A stretch of DNA of 64,000 bases from Endomychus coccineus (lineage: Eukaryota; Arthropoda; Insecta; Coleoptera; Endomychidae), in the NCBI GenBank assembly GCA_958510875.1, contig OY294070.1:119950703-120014702 (forward strand), read 5' to 3'. Within the stretch, counting starts at the first letter, position 1, and every line of letters begins with the position of its first letter. This document shows positions 33,690 to 45,880 of this stretch, piece after piece. Made by a program: the position numbers and the translations under genes. The notes under the pieces are model-generated. The model saw nothing but the letters and a program-made list of their open reading frames with translations. It searched no databases and had not been told where the DNA came from.

Positions 33690-34640
33690 GGAATTCTGTC
33701 ACAGGGATTTGGTTGCGGTTAGGATATGGCACCTCGTGGAAGGTGTCCGAACAGAGGTGGTAGTTGGTTCTGCATACCTCACCTATGCCTCCAACAATCC
33801 CCACCTGTGGAAATGGTCAAATAGGTTGGACCTTGTCAGGAGCAGGGACTGCCACTTCTTATGGGATGCGGCGCCAATTCCCACCACACGGTATAGGGAA
33901 GTTCGGACGTCAATTCAAGAGGGACGGCACTACTTGAGTTCCTCATCTCTACTCAGCTGAAGGTCCTCAATAGAGGATCAACACCTACCCACTTCACTCC
34001 ACGCAGACAGGGAGTGATTGATTCAACCCTTAGGTCAGGGGCAATCAAGGGTTGAGTCCGAAGATGGAATGTATCTACGGAGGTCACACTTTCGGAAACG
34101 GGTGACAAAACTCTTAAAAAAAGTGGAGAGAGCCTCGTGTAGTCCAGACTGATAGACCTTCAAAGCTGCACAAAAGAACCGGAAGCTCTGAGGAGCTTCA
34201 AGAGATTCTTGGCAATATGGCAATACCTGTGCCCTGGGAAAGCTCAGATTGAACTACCGAAGATTTACATCTGCACTGAAAGCCTGTTCTGGCGTGGTGA
34301 GGCAGGCGAAACTCAAGCTCTCTAAAACCATACTTTCTATGAGCAGTAGAGCAGGACTCGTCACTGCAGACTATCACTGTCTGAATAAACATCTATTCAC
34401 AATGGGCATTGTTGAAGACCCAGCTTGTAGTGGATGTGGATAGGCGGACGGAACTACCTCTCACATCCTAGCAGAATATCCAGCACTGGCTTCTCTCAGG
34501 CTACAACATCTCGGCAGCACACATATACCGCTTGAAGTCATAAGAGATATCAGTCAATGCAAAATCTTAACTTTCGGCATCGCCTCAGGCCTGCTGGACT
34601 GATTATTGTATCAAGGGGCGCACAATGGACCCACTCCAGC
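33690..34640 (+). pseudogene. Chimeric LINE remnant: endonuclease piece joined to 3' tail
   Basis: The first part (33700-34020) reads DLVAVRIWHLVEGVRTEVVV, GSAYLTYASNN and LKVLNRGSTPTHFTPR, then GVIDSTLRSGAIKG, an I/R1-type AP-endonuclease missing its middle. The second part (34249-34600) reads SSRAGLVTADYHCLNKHLFT, MGIVEDPACSGCG and TSHILAEYPALASLRLQHLG, the RNase H tail domain. RT and RNase H are gone, so a large internal deletion or template jump joined them. The 3' UTR GGGGCGCACAATGGACCCAC matches the LINE at 985-1555. Confidence 0.75.
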
Positions 34641-34978
34641 GGTTGAAGTGCTCCGGACTTGTCCGTCTTCGTATTGTTTGATTGATGGTCAAAAGAAGTG
34701 TGACATATTTATGATTATCATGGACCAACAACCCAGGTATATTTTCCGATTGATTAGAAATCCCTAACATTTACCATTTATTGAGGAAATTAGAACTAGA
34801 TAACTATAACTGTTAGTATATAAGTAGGCTGGTCATGTTTTATTGATTATTTCCATCGTGGTTAACTGGAATTTCTTTTTAATTACTTCATCTGTTCTTA
34901 CAGTCAGTAGAAGTGCTTTAGTTCGTTCTAAAAATTGAATTTATCTAGTAATTTCTAATCTTGTTGTTTTCTTTGCAG

Positions 34979-35112
34979 TCCTGCCAGAAGAAAATCCAAT
35001 TATAGAAGGTATCGCCGACAGATATTTGATCGGTGATTTACTCGTTGCAACGTGTACATCGGGCTTAGGGGATCCGAAACCACTTCTCACCTGGTACGTC
35101 AATAAAAAGCAG
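34979..35112 (+). CDS. Internal exon of a Beaten-path-like Ig protein
   Basis: A 134-bp exon with a strong acceptor (TTGTTTTCTTTGCAG) and donor (CAG|GTCAGT). Its phase leaves two bases for the first codon and then 44 codons: PEENPIIEGIADRYLIGDLL, then VATCTSGLGDPKPLLTWYVN. The pattern P.E.P.I.G....Y..GD.L...CTS...P...LTWY+N is characteristic of the second Ig domain of Beat proteins, insect neuronal cell-surface or secreted proteins that act in axon guidance by binding Sidestep-family partners. The Ig Cys and Trp are present. The next exon is at 45881 in matching phase. Upstream exons (signal peptide, first Ig) are not in the window or not recognised. The Beat paralogue cannot be named from this. 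Confidence 0.85.
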
Positions 35113-35499
35113 GTCAGTATCTGTAAATAATCACTCTACACCGAATAGAGGGGTTAATACATATCGGTTTTAAACCTGATAAAGTTAGATGCCGTAAACT
35201 TCTTGCTTGCAATGACAGTTGGTCCCCTATGAGAAGAGAATCATTAGCATCGGGGAATTCCCTATTTAGAATTACGATAACGTCTATCGATTCCAAAAAG
35301 TACGATTTATTCGAATAATTTAGGATGATTAGCTTGTTACGATCATGAGTTATTATATTATAAGAGTTATATCTGAGAGCTAGTTTATAACTATGTAAAT
35401 ATATTTTCAGGACATTCTTTCATTATCACGACCTCTACTTTCAACTGCAGGCTTCCTTGATTCAATAGAGGTACTTGAACCACGGTCTTAATTAGTTCT

Positions 35500-35655
35500 A
35501 ATTACTCAATCGGTTTGTAATTCAACGCTGAACATTCTACTACGATATGAGAGGCCATTTCGCCATCCCCCATGCATCTACCTAAATTTTCAGCCATTAA
35601 ATGAAGAAGTCTGTTCGGATGACAGTGGCCTGTACGAAATCAGTTCAATGCATCT
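35500..35655 (-). pseudogene. LINE tail-domain fragment
   Basis: The minus-strand frame reads FRTGHCHPNRLLHLMAENLG, then RCMGDGEMASHIVVECSALN and YKP. It matches TGHC.LN.+L..MG...C..C...E..SHI..EC.AL, the Cys/His tail found after RNase H in I/Jockey-like LINEs. About 50 residues long with nothing recognisable on either side. Confidence 0.65.
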
Positions 35656-37598
35656 TATACTCTTAAATATTTCTCACTCCCTCTCTTCGAAGAACATCTT
35701 AGTGATTATTCGGAAGACTCATTCCGGTTGAATCTAGGATAATTTCAACAGGAGGTTCATCAATCAATATGAAAAAAGAAATTCCGAAAACAAAATGTTT
35801 TAATCAAGTATGAAAAATTATTCTACAGAAGAGGAAGCTCATAGCTTCAAATCAATATCAGTGATGAATTTGCTGTCGCAATATGAGATTATTGCACCAC
35901 CACATTGAAGTAATGAATACCACTTCACTTCATAAAACACTAAAGTTGCATGAAATACATAGCACATCAACAGTAATACAAAAGTAATCACTTCATGAGT
36001 ATGTCGAATAGTCTTTAATCACCTAATTTCTGGTATTGCTTTTCCTAGAGCCTTTTTCCACGTGGTCAGTAATTTTTCCGCCTACCATCTGTACCGGTGT
36101 CATCGCTGTAGTAGCATTTGGTTATACCCCAGATGTATTTGAATAAAGTTCTGATGTAACATAGAGTATGATCAAAAGTCTTTCATTAGCGGTTCTGAAT
36201 CATTTCTATATTCTTTCTATTCCTACAATCATACATTTGAACCGCAGAAATGTCCTAGAGCTATTTTGCTATCAATAGTGAGGGAAGTCAGTGATCGATT
36301 CACTACAGTTTACTTTCCAGTTCAATATATTGATGTGAAAAACTTACACATTTCATTATGATGGGAGGTAAATTCATTAACCCATGGCATGGATCATCCA
36401 TACTGTATCTAAAATACGTGTTTTACAAAACTGTGCGAAGTGATAACTTGTCATCCTTTAATATTTCATTTCCCAGAAGTGTAAAGTGTTTCTTGTTTTT
36501 CTACATATCATAAGCAACATTCTGAATTATACTTTGACATCAAAATCTACATTTAGAACCTCTTTTAGAGCAATAAAAGATATAGAGACGCCTCGAATAT
36601 AATAATACTGTACTTTGAAGGATAGACATCTGGCTATCCTCTATTGACTGACTTGCAGATAAGAGTTGCTTGGAAGTCAATATTATTTCATTTTATTGTT
36701 ATTGTTAAACACTAGATGATAGTGGATTCGAAATTTTGGCACTTTGGATAGTTCACGAAGTGAATGTAGGTAGAATTACAGTCCTGAGAAGAACTGTTCC
36801 TGTATTTCTGGAGGTTGAAGGTAAAATTTAGGTAACGAGCTGTCAATTCGATCGAATAATCCGACTATTCGATTGTATTATATCGGCAACTCTGTAATGT
36901 GTAATAGTATCATTTCCTATTGGCTATAATTGACCCCATGAATCGTTTTTCACTCTCAACTTTTCTATGGTATGATCCATATTTTCAACAACAAAAATTT
37001 AAAATACAAAATAAACATAAATGTAATGTCGAACTGTCAAAATACCAGCAGCCACCGAGATAAAAGAAGTCACTAAAATTTCGCTGTGTTATCACGTCGT
37101 GAGTTGGACTTATAAAGTTGATGAGAGAATACGATGGTGCAATTTCAAGTTAAGAAAGTGTCACTTTAGATCAAAATGAAAATTTGCAAAGAATATAAGT
37201 TAAGTGGGATACGTGCAAGTGGACCTAGGAATTTTAAAAACAGGTATCAGTAACTGAATTTCAGATGAGCGAGCATATAGCTTTACATCGATGAAATGAC
37301 AATCATTTCTATTAAACTTGGAGTTGTGAGTATTGAAATTACTGTTCAACTTGAGGTTAATGCACAAGCACATCAATATGATGAATTTTCCTCCGGAAGT
37401 TGGAGAATAAAACTCAAATTTTACACAAAACTTTCAACATTTAATTTAAAAATGCTGACAAATTGTTTCACCACACTTTGGCATTTTCAAAGCAAGGAGT
37501 TATCAACTAAAGCTAAATCTGAAAGTATGTCCTTAAATATTAGGGATCAGAATGTGGTACAAATTGAGGGATGGGGTTGGATAATGGTGGGAGTGTGT

Positions 37599-38240
37599 TT
37601 ACAAAATTGTTAACAAGCGGTGAATTATATTTAATATTACATTATTATTGTTTTTTAAGTGTTTCAATATTTCTACGGATTCTAATATATTTGGTTTATG
37701 TATTTTTTCCTGAATATGTAGAATATCGGGATTAAGGGTGGAATTGTGGTTATGTTCTAACAGGTGATTTGCGTAATTAGAGTCCTCTTTTTTGAGCCTG
37801 TAACTTCTCAAATGTTCGTTGAACTTTACTCTGAAACTGCGTCCAGTTTGTCCTATGTACAAAGTACTACAGTCATCACATCTCAGTCTGTAAATTCCAG
37901 ATTTCTTCAATTTATCTTTTTTAGATTCCGAGTTATTAATATACGAGCATAGGTTATTTGTTGTTTTAAAGGCAACGTTTTTATTCTGTTTTTTAAGGAA
38001 TTGAGATATTTTTAGTGAATGTTTACCTAAATATGTTAGACATGTGAAATTTGATTTTGTATTATTATTAATTTGCGGATAGATTACGTTTAAGGCTTTT
38101 TTATTGAGTTTATTTTGGAGTATTTTATTAATTATCTTGACATTATAACCCTTATTTTTGGCAATATCTATGATTCTGTTCAATTACAAATGGAAATTAT
38201 CTTTACTTAAAAGGACATTAATTAATCTATGTATCATTCA
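37599..38240 (-). pseudogene. Penelope-like element: RT end and intact-looking GIY-YIG domain
   Basis: The frame enters as IHRLINVLLSKDNFHL, a stop, then NRIIDIAKNKGYNVKIINKI, the usual end of a Penelope RT. An open 194-codon stretch follows with FTCLTYLGKHSLKISQFLKK, then KSGIYRLRCDDCSTLYIGQT and GRSFRVKFNEHLRSYR, a well-kept GIY-YIG nuclease with its Arg and the conserved CxxC-like spacing, then NHLLEHNHNSTLNP and ESVEILKHLKNN. The catalytic RT half is missing upstream of 38240, so it is a 5'-truncated insertion, the youngest-looking PLE endonuclease in the window. It lies in the beat intron, antisense. Confidence 0.8.
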
Positions 38241-38589
38241 ATTATATGCTGCTAGCTTGTGTGATTGTGGATGTAAAGAAGTGTTGTGTATTGTGGTATC
38301 TGTGTGGGTGGGTTTGTGATAAATAGCGAAAGAAAAATATGGTAAATTTTACTTCACTGCCTTGAAAGCTATAATTCCTCGAAACATTGCACATTAACAA
38401 TAACACAGAATTATTCACTTTATCAGTTTGTCGAATAGTATTCGCCCATATATCTGCTACGTATTGTGGTTGCGACTTATTAATTTTTACCAATATCAAC
38501 AACATTGGTTTCCTACTTGAACATTCTTGTACATTATATTTCTTGAGGGTGCTTGTTGGCAGTTTATTCATTATCCACATCGATGATGG

Positions 38590-38835
38590 AGGGTTCTTCT
38601 AAATTCTCTAAGAGGGTAAAAGTTGAATTCCAAACCAATTCAGGAGGTTGTTTTGATACATTTCACCATGACAATCGACATCCTTTGTTTTTGAAGAAAA
38701 TAAAGTGCACTAGGAATGGAACCTTCTGTACAACTAGCAGCAGTACCTACAATATACACCACGTCACCAGCTTTCTTCGTTCTCATGGTTTTAGTGTCAT
38801 CTTCGAAGATCCATGTTCCATCGGGATAAAGAAAT
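38590..38835 (-). pseudogene. Possible MULE-type transposase fragment
   Basis: The minus-strand frame reads LYPDGTWIFEDDTK and VVYIVGTAASCTEGSIPSAL, then YFLQKQRMSIVMVKCI. A DGT(F/W) followed by a YI.....IP..YFLL-like stretch recalls MULE transposases of insects, but spacing is off and stops surround it. The neighbouring frame 38580-38242 is unrecognised. Confidence 0.25.
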
Positions 38836-39570
38836 AAACGAACCTACACCTTTATTCCGATTTGATGATATGATATTCATCTCAAGCAAACGAGCATAGT
38901 CATATTATCGTAAGATGAAATTCTGAGCGTCCAATGCTGATTCTTGTCTGTAGATATCCCTACAATTTGCGTTGGAAATTTCAAACTTTTACAGTTGCAA
39001 TATATTTTCATGACGCGAATTCCGCATTGTATTTTTACATTTGAGAATTTATGCCATTCCATTCGGAAAATCGTTCTAGACATCGGCAGTTGCATAAAAT
39101 ACTTCTGCTGTAAATTTCATATGAGTTGTGTAAAGCTTGAGTAATATGTGGTTAACTATTTTCAGTTCGCAATAAATCAATAGAAGCTTTGACAGAACAA
39201 AAGGAAAGTTCACAATTTATTTTTCCATCTGAAATCCAGAGTTCCGCAAATTCGATACTTAATTGACGGCGATGGTCGACGTCGGTCGTATACGCTTTTA
39301 TTTTTCCGCTTCCACTCAAAGTTTTATCCTCTCGAATTGTTCAAACGCAGTTATTTTTATAAAAATCAACGGATGTAGTGCCATGCAGTTAATTTTTATT
39401 GCCAATTAACGTGAGGTAGAATTGCTTGAATTTTCACTTATTACAATCAAATGTGAATTTTACTTGACAGTCTATAGAGATGTTCAACACTTCAACGGAC
39501 ATAATAATAGGTTGAATGCAAAATGGTGAATAAGACTATAATAGTCACCGGAATAACAATATATTGAAAA

Positions 39571-39598
39571 TTGTTTCGCCACACGGTGTCGTCCTCAG
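39571..39598 (-). ncRNA. Hammerhead-like motif in beat intron
   Basis: The minus strand reads CTGAGGACGACACCG and TGTGGCGAAACAA: CTGANGA box, CAC/GTG stem and GGCGAAAC box. No PLE coding was recognised directly upstream on that strand. Confidence 0.3.
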
Positions 39599-40109
39599 AT
39601 TGCGTTACTGAATGAAATGAAAATGTGATTCCTTGAATACTATGGTACTAGAAGCCCACACGCATGCTAACGCAGCATGGTCCTGTTGTGAACTGAAATA
39701 ATGCCTGATGAAACAATGTAAAAGGGTTTGCCAGAACTTCTATTGTTCTCCTCTCGAGATTCAGGATGAATATGCGAGTATCGAGTGTCTATTGGGCAGT
39801 GATAATAGTCGCTCTCCCACCTCTAGTAGTAGTATAGGGTAGGAGTGACGGGAACCACTAATGACCCCCGTTCTGGTAGTCACTCAATATTGTATAGATA
39901 GGAATGTATGTGAATGTCTTCAACTGTAATGACATTGGGTTTGTTGAGCAATTAGAATTTAATAATTTTGAAGATGAATTCCGAATTATGACAAAAGCTT
40001 GTGACAATAGAAATTTATCATTCAATATTTTATTTTTAAAGGAGCAATCTTCTACCACCATAATGTTAATCTTTTTGACTGAATCCACTATTCTCATCGT
40101 AGAAAATAG

Positions 40110-40245
40110 TCTCTCCAAACAAGCAATTGTCACTGGCAACGGAACCAAGACAATGAGGAGGTGTCTAAACAATGTCAGCACGTCAAGGTTAGCGTTATTG
40201 GTGGATGCTTTTTCATACCGTAGTTCATACTCGACTTTCACAGCG
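40110..40245 (-). pseudogene. hAT transposase dimerisation-domain fragment
   Basis: The minus-strand frame reads LTLFRHLLIVLVPLPVTIAC and then LERLFSTMRIVDSVKK. It corresponds to the hATC signature (LL..L..LPV..A..ERSFS..+R.K). It is followed by unrelated sequence to 39858. Confidence 0.65.
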
Positions 40246-40912
40246 GAGATTGACGTTCTGTTATCGAAACAAGATGCTAATTGTCCCTAATTATTTCATG
40301 GAAAGCAAGGGAGTCTGGAAACTTGGAAGAATAAAAGTCGGAGGAGGCTTCAGCTCCTCGAAATCCAACACCCTTTCTCGTTCTGTGCATACCAGCATCC
40401 ATCATATACCCAACCTAATCTTCTGAAATTAGTGTATTCAATAGTAGAAATGTTATTCTAGTTAACCTTGGAATTAATTCATCTATAAAAACTTTTTCTA
40501 TGGTTTGATGATCTGTTGTATCTGTCAGAATTCATAGATCAGTAATCACAGCTGATCTGTCAAATTCATTCATTCAATAGTGTCGATGATGGTTGTCAAT
40601 TAATTAAAAAAAATTCTTGTAAAACATTGTTGTCATCGATTTCCTATTTCAATGTGTAAAAATAGGTTGCAAATTTTAGAAAATGTATAACTGTATCTTT
40701 TATCATAGTAACATGAATTTTCCCTGTACATATGTATTGTGTTACAGTTTTCTTGTAACCTAACAAATGTGCTCAAGGATTACTTCCTATTGTGAATCGC
40801 TCTAAAAACATGTAAGTAATATCCTGATGAAGCAATAAGCTATCGCGAAATAATAACGAATAGGTTCACTTAAGCCTGCCCAAGAATCTTGGGCAAGGGA
40901 AATCGTAAATAT

Positions 40913-41525
40913 GGCTACGACAACCTGAGTACCACTTTCCTGTATTCTGAAGGTTAGTTTCTGAATTATCATCCTCGTTAGAGATGCCATCGAAATGAGA
41001 TAAATTTGGCGCCACGAAATATTTGCTGCCAGCAAAAGCTATCTCCTCGTGAGTGGCGTCATGGTTCAGAAACGTGTTAGCCGCATCAAAAAAGTTTGGC
41101 TATTTTGAAAGCACGCTCAACATCTTCGTTTCCTCTTGTCAGGAAAGGGAAGAGGTGGTGACCCAACCAGTGAAAGCGTGAAGGAACAACTCTATTCCAG
41201 AGAGTAATGAGAGCTCTCTTCGAATGAATGATGTTAAAGAGAACTGCTTACAACCTGTTCCACCCCTGCCACTCTTCTAGAAGAATACTTTTTGTATGCT
41301 GGAGCTCAGTCCATTAAGGAGCACCAAGAGGTCGACATCCTCTCCAGCGATTATGACGTGCTCGTCTCCAATATATCACCGGCAATTGCCACCAAGAGTG
41401 TTGCAGATTCAGCTTCAATTTTGGCTCCGACAACCTCGCTACAACTTTCCTGTATTCTAAAGCTTAGTTTTTGGATTGTGATCATCGTTAGAGATGTCGT
41501 CGAGACGAGACAAATTATGCGGCTC
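40913..41525. repeat. Pair of about 100-bp direct repeats
   Basis: GGCTACGACAACCTGAGTAC...(40913-41015) recurs as GGCTCCGACAACCTCGCTAC... (41425-41525), sharing TTTCCTGTATTCT and CGTTAGAGATG. The offset is 512 bp. They flank the coding remnant at 41030-41400. Confidence 0.7.
41030..41400 (-). pseudogene. Unclassified transposon ORF, copy A
   Basis: The minus strand, in broken frames, reads roughly VLLNGLSSSIQNVF and then LFLHAFTGWVTTSSLSLTRG. The D(T)D.LVLL...... FIHAFTGCDTTS pattern occurs in a gene repeated in many insect and cnidarian genomes that I associate with DNA transposons but cannot classify. The same segment, more deleted, occurs at 43970-44240. Confidence 0.45.
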
Positions 41526-42559
41526 TTCGCGCATCGTCTTGTCTAGCATGGATTTTATCTCGAATATGAGGTTGAAACGAGACGAGGCAAAACCAGTCGA
41601 GACAAGACGAGATAGTGGGCGTACGGCAAGGTTATCTTATCAACAGGGTGCGTATTGCCAAGATTAAGCGATGTGGGATACCAAGAGGGAAATTACGTCA
41701 CCAACATTTGTGAGAGGGTTATTGCTGTATTGTCAAGTAACAATGACGATTAACAAGTTGAGGGAGCTGGTCTCCTATTCAAGGTATGAAAGCTAGCTCG
41801 ATATGAAATTTTTTCGCAATATAGGCAAAAAAGTCCTACTCATTCAATAGATAGCAGCTCAGGCAGATAACATGCCTGATAGTTAGGGAAATTGACAGCA
41901 TATAATAAGATAGAATCATGTAGAAATACATGTCCTCCCACACTTCAGATAGTACCTATAATATCGACCAGTTGAAATGAAGTATCAATAATGAAAATAT
42001 GAATCATTGCATTCTCAGATCAGCCATGAAAGGAATTCTAGTAAAAATTAGAATTACCAACTTCTAACAATATAAGTATGAATTTACTCATACCATTGTA
42101 CGTTATCAGGAGTGTTCAAGATAATGGCCCATTAGATTCTTGAAATGTACTTCCACGTGTTTTTGACTGCTTCGACAGTTTGAGATTCCACGAGATTCTT
42201 ACAGTTGACCAGGATTATGAGTTTATTTTAACATTTTAACGTGAGAACCGTTACGTGAATCCGAAACAGGTCGAGACCATCAATAGGCTCCTCCTTCTCC
42301 TATACCAGCGCCGACATTTCTATCGATTACTCGAGGTGGTACTTATATCGATATGGTATTTGCAAGATACATGGATAACATAGACACGAAACATTATGTA
42401 ACATATTTCAGCTATCATAAGCCACTCTTCAGTATAACACAGTAGAAAGTTTGATAAATATGATTTTTTTTTCATTTTAAATCACATTGTAGTTCTGATT
42501 CAACCTTGTTCAGAATTATCGGTTTATTCTTTATTATTTGTTGGGAAGAAAGAACATCA

Positions 42560-42960
42560 AACATGTTCTATGTTATTCGTTTTTATCTAATAAAAACTAT
42601 AAATTTTTTTCTTTGGTGAGTGCATTGGTTAGATCTCTTCTAGTTATAATTTCACAGAAGTACCTTTCCTGTTTCAATCCTTGTAGTTCTATCCAATGGT
42701 GGGATATTATTTGTCCACTTCATTCTTGAGTTCTTTCAGTATTGTGGTCATTCCCCAAAGGATTCAGGTCCCTTTGTTTTGACGAGTTCGTCTGCTCTTC
42801 GTTTCTCTTCACTATGGTGTGCCTCACATTTTGCTTGCTCAACTCGTTTAGATGCTTCAAGAACTTCCAGATCAACTTGGAGCTGATTATATGAGCTCCG
42901 CGCGTTGATGGCTCCTTGACTGTCTGACATGAGGCTGATTTCTTGTCTTCGAAAATTTCT
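42560..42960 (-). pseudogene. LINE RNase H remnant
   Basis: The minus-strand frame reads ISLMSDSQGAINARSSYNQL (SDSQAAI-type RNase H entry with Asp) and later KRRADELVKTKGPESFGE (RADELAK.G..PF.G). The central WVPGH part is garbled to CEAHHSE. Poorly matching tail-like sequence follows to 42560. Dead fragment. Confidence 0.6.
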
Positions 42961-43499
42961 TTCTATATTAAACTGGACATTCTCCCATAGCGTGAATTTC
43001 CACGGTCTTTTTGAAAGTCGATAAAAACGTATGAGCTGTTTATCATTTCAATTACTCGTGTAAAAATACATGACATGCATGGACAACATCAATTCACCTG
43101 AATGTTTGACAATGAAACGTTTGTTACTCATTCCATATTTGTTCATGTTTCATGTTATCATGATATACCCTCTATTCTCTTTATACAGCGTAATAGTGAT
43201 TGTTCAACGTTATAATACATAACAATTTAACGAAATGTCAATATCCCTGGTCAGTACAACAGTATTTGTTTGTTTAACATAATTGGTAACAATCGAATGA
43301 CATATATAATTCAAGTGCATTATTACGCCAGTCACCGTGGACAAAAAAATTGCGTTAGATCGCATGAAAATCCAATGTTCTCATTTTTGGGATGTTGTTA
43401 GGGTAGATACCAATAGTGTAAAACTAAGCTTAGAGTTTCCAAAGACCTGTGCTAACTGCGCGGTGCTCGAAAAACTCCGGACTTTCTTCGCTTAGAACT

Positions 43500-44790
43500 T
43501 CTGAAAAGTGCATCTTACACGTAAACAAAATTTCTACAATTTGAGCGCAACCGCAGCTCCGTAAGTTCAATAGGTGCCGAGATACAGAACTTCAAAAATT
43601 GGCCATTTTTTCTAAAAAGTTGAAAATTGAGTTTTAGCTGTCTTCTGAGCAGAATATCGGCTAAAATACTCATCAGACGAGGGAAATCATGAAGGAAGAA
43701 GTTGTAGAATACTTATATCTCTTCAATTTAAGCATAAGCGGAACCCTGGGTGATCGATGAAAAAGCGAAAAATTAAGGACATCGGTTTTTCAAGAAATGG
43801 AGCCTGACGAATTGCAGAAAATTGTAAAGGATAAAAAAGACATAACTCAGTGGAAAAAGGTTTATATCATGCAGAATTGAATTGAGTACAATTCTACAAT
43901 TAATGATAAGTATAAATTTATCAAAATCATATCGTCTTCTCTCCCACCATACAGCGCCAGGACACATTTGCTGCCAGCAAAGGTTATCTCCTCATGAGTG
44001 GCGAATGGTTCAAAAACGTGGTAGCCGGGTAAAGAAGGTCTATCTTGAAAGGACGCCCAACATCTTCATTTTACCTTGCCAGAAAAGAGTAGAGGTGGTG
44101 TCGCAACAAATGAGAGCGTGAAGGAACCCCCCTGCCACTTTTTTAGAAGAAACATTTTGTATGCTGGAGCCCAATCCATTGAGGAGCATCATAAAGTCTC
44201 TCCAGCGATTATGCTCATACTTCTCGCTCGTCTCCAATGAGCGTTCGCCATCCTCTCGGGCTTGCTTCGTTTCGATCCTTTGTCTATCCAGTCCAGTTCA
44301 GATCAAGTTGATCAAGCGATGCTTGTTTTTTGAGGCCTAGGTTATTTCACAACTACGACTCATATGAATATGTCAGTGTTGCTCTCTAAATAAATCAAGT
44401 TTATGAATGTAAAGTCATTTCCATAATATTTCACCGGTAACTGTGCAATATTGATAAAAATTTACATTGCGAGCTCCAATTCTAGAAAAATACGATTTCC
44501 TGAATTTTTAGTTTCTTCCAGATAACAAGGGAGTTATTTTTCTTACAGGGTTCCTCTTGAGCTTAAATCAACTTAAAATAATTATTCTACAACTTCATCT
44601 TCTATGACTTTCCTCGTAGGATGAGTATTTTAGCTGATATACTGCTCGGAAGACGACGAACATTTTGAGAAAATGTTCAATTTTTGAAGTACTGTATCTC
44701 GGGAAATATTCGACCTATGGAGCTGCGGCTGTCCTTAGATTGAAGAAATTTTTTTTTCCTTGAAAATGTACTCTTTAGAGTTAACAACGT
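43500..44790. mobile_element. Element with about 250-bp inverted ends and internal ORF remnant
   Basis: 43510-43755 and 44545-44785 are inverted relatives: CCGCAGCTCC...GAGATACAG...ACTTCAAAAATTG, AGCTAAAATACTCAT and GAAGTTGTAGAAT occur on one strand at the left and the other at the right, in the same order from the ends. The centre contains copy B of the unclassified transposon ORF. Total about 1.3 kb. Confidence 0.7.
43970..44240 (-). pseudogene. Unclassified transposon ORF, copy B
   Basis: The minus-strand frame reads MMLLNGLGSSIQNVSSKK and FLHALICCDTTSTLFWQGKM, aligned with copy A (41030-41400) but missing about 100 bp between the two blocks. It lies centrally in the long-TIR element, so the ORF probably belongs to that element family. 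Confidence 0.45.
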
Positions 44791-45880
44791 TCAGCTATAT
44801 TTCATCATAGCCTTCTTCAAGGAGAGGCAATGATTTTATTTGTAGTTTCCTTGGTAGGTTATCGGTCTATGTAAGAACTATTGATAGTTTATACCTTGTT
44901 TCTTAAAATGTTTCTATCGAATACAGTTTTTCGAATATTCTTTCATTTTATTCTCGTTTTGGTGTTTCAGAGAGGGTCGTTAGAATTTAAAATAATAACT
45001 TCCTACGTTCAGTCAGTTTTCCGATCATATTATAAGATATTGATTTAGAAAACTCAGCTCTCAGCCAGTTTATGCAGTCTAAAAATGGAAGAAACAGTTT
45101 CCATGGGTGCTCTATAAAATCGGCATATACATGGATTTTGCAAAATGAAAACGTATCGTAGTATATGAAAAGCGTAGCGCCATTTTTTCATCATATATTC
45201 TCCCACGCCTAACACAGCAAAATGTAGGTACTTCGTTGTATAATAATTTGTGAAGTTATGGCAAAGGGATTGCCATATAATATCCCGTGATTGCCAGAGG
45301 CCAGGTTCCTTAGAGGTTGTTATTGATGGTGGTGTGGCAAGATTAAAATTATACCATCGTGGGTTTCATCGGCTTATAGGAAACACTTACACATATAGAA
45401 AACGGTACTTAACTAAGAAATAATTCATGACTGATTAATTATGATTTAAGATATCTTAACTTCTAGTTAAAAATCATTAATTCTAATTCTAATTGCATAT
45501 GATAAATCTATCCCAATCTAAAAATACTTCTGCTTCCTTATCCTTATACATTGATGTTGATACGTTATTCTATAACATTTATTCATGTCGGAGTTGACTT
45601 GGATGATGTATCAACAATAAGGTAACCTTGCTTAAGTTGCATTATTACACATGTGCTCCACTTTGTATGTCATATCAACCTCATTATATAACTTGTGAAC
45701 AATTAAACAAATAATTTTCCTCATATATACCTGATCAGTTTATATTATAGGTAATTCTCCTCTTGATATCTATCTTAGGGGATTAACAATTCTAGATAGG
45801 GGGATTTCGGAACTGGGTGATAGAAATTAGCGTGTGATAGTCTGGTATAAGCTATAATAAATGAAAGATATTGATTCCAG

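Larger units (their letters stand above)
35113..45880 (+). other. 10.8-kb intron of the beat-like gene
   Basis: It runs from donor GTCAGT (35113) to acceptor TTGATTCCAG (ends 45880). It holds LINE, PLE, hAT, possible MULE and unclassified long-TIR transposon remnants on both strands, annotated separately. Stretches 35660-37590, 39100-39560, 40450-40900, 41530-42540 and 44800-45770 show no gene that I can support. The 105-codon plus frame 37296-37613 is unrecognised. Confidence 0.75.

Noticed and set aside
37296..37613. 105-aa plus-strand ORF in the beat intron
   Set aside because: Unrecognised and without splice or promoter context; it stops just where the antisense PLE begins.
40822..40855. 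CTGATGAAGCAATAAGC followed by CGCGAAATAATAA, possible hammerhead ribozyme
   Set aside because: The sequence between the boxes cannot form a stem that reaches both boxes, and there is no PLE context.
41475..41640. GAGACGAGAC-type words as a microsatellite or regulatory array
   Set aside because: Irregular spacing and only loosely similar to the words at 15930-16010; composition effect likely.
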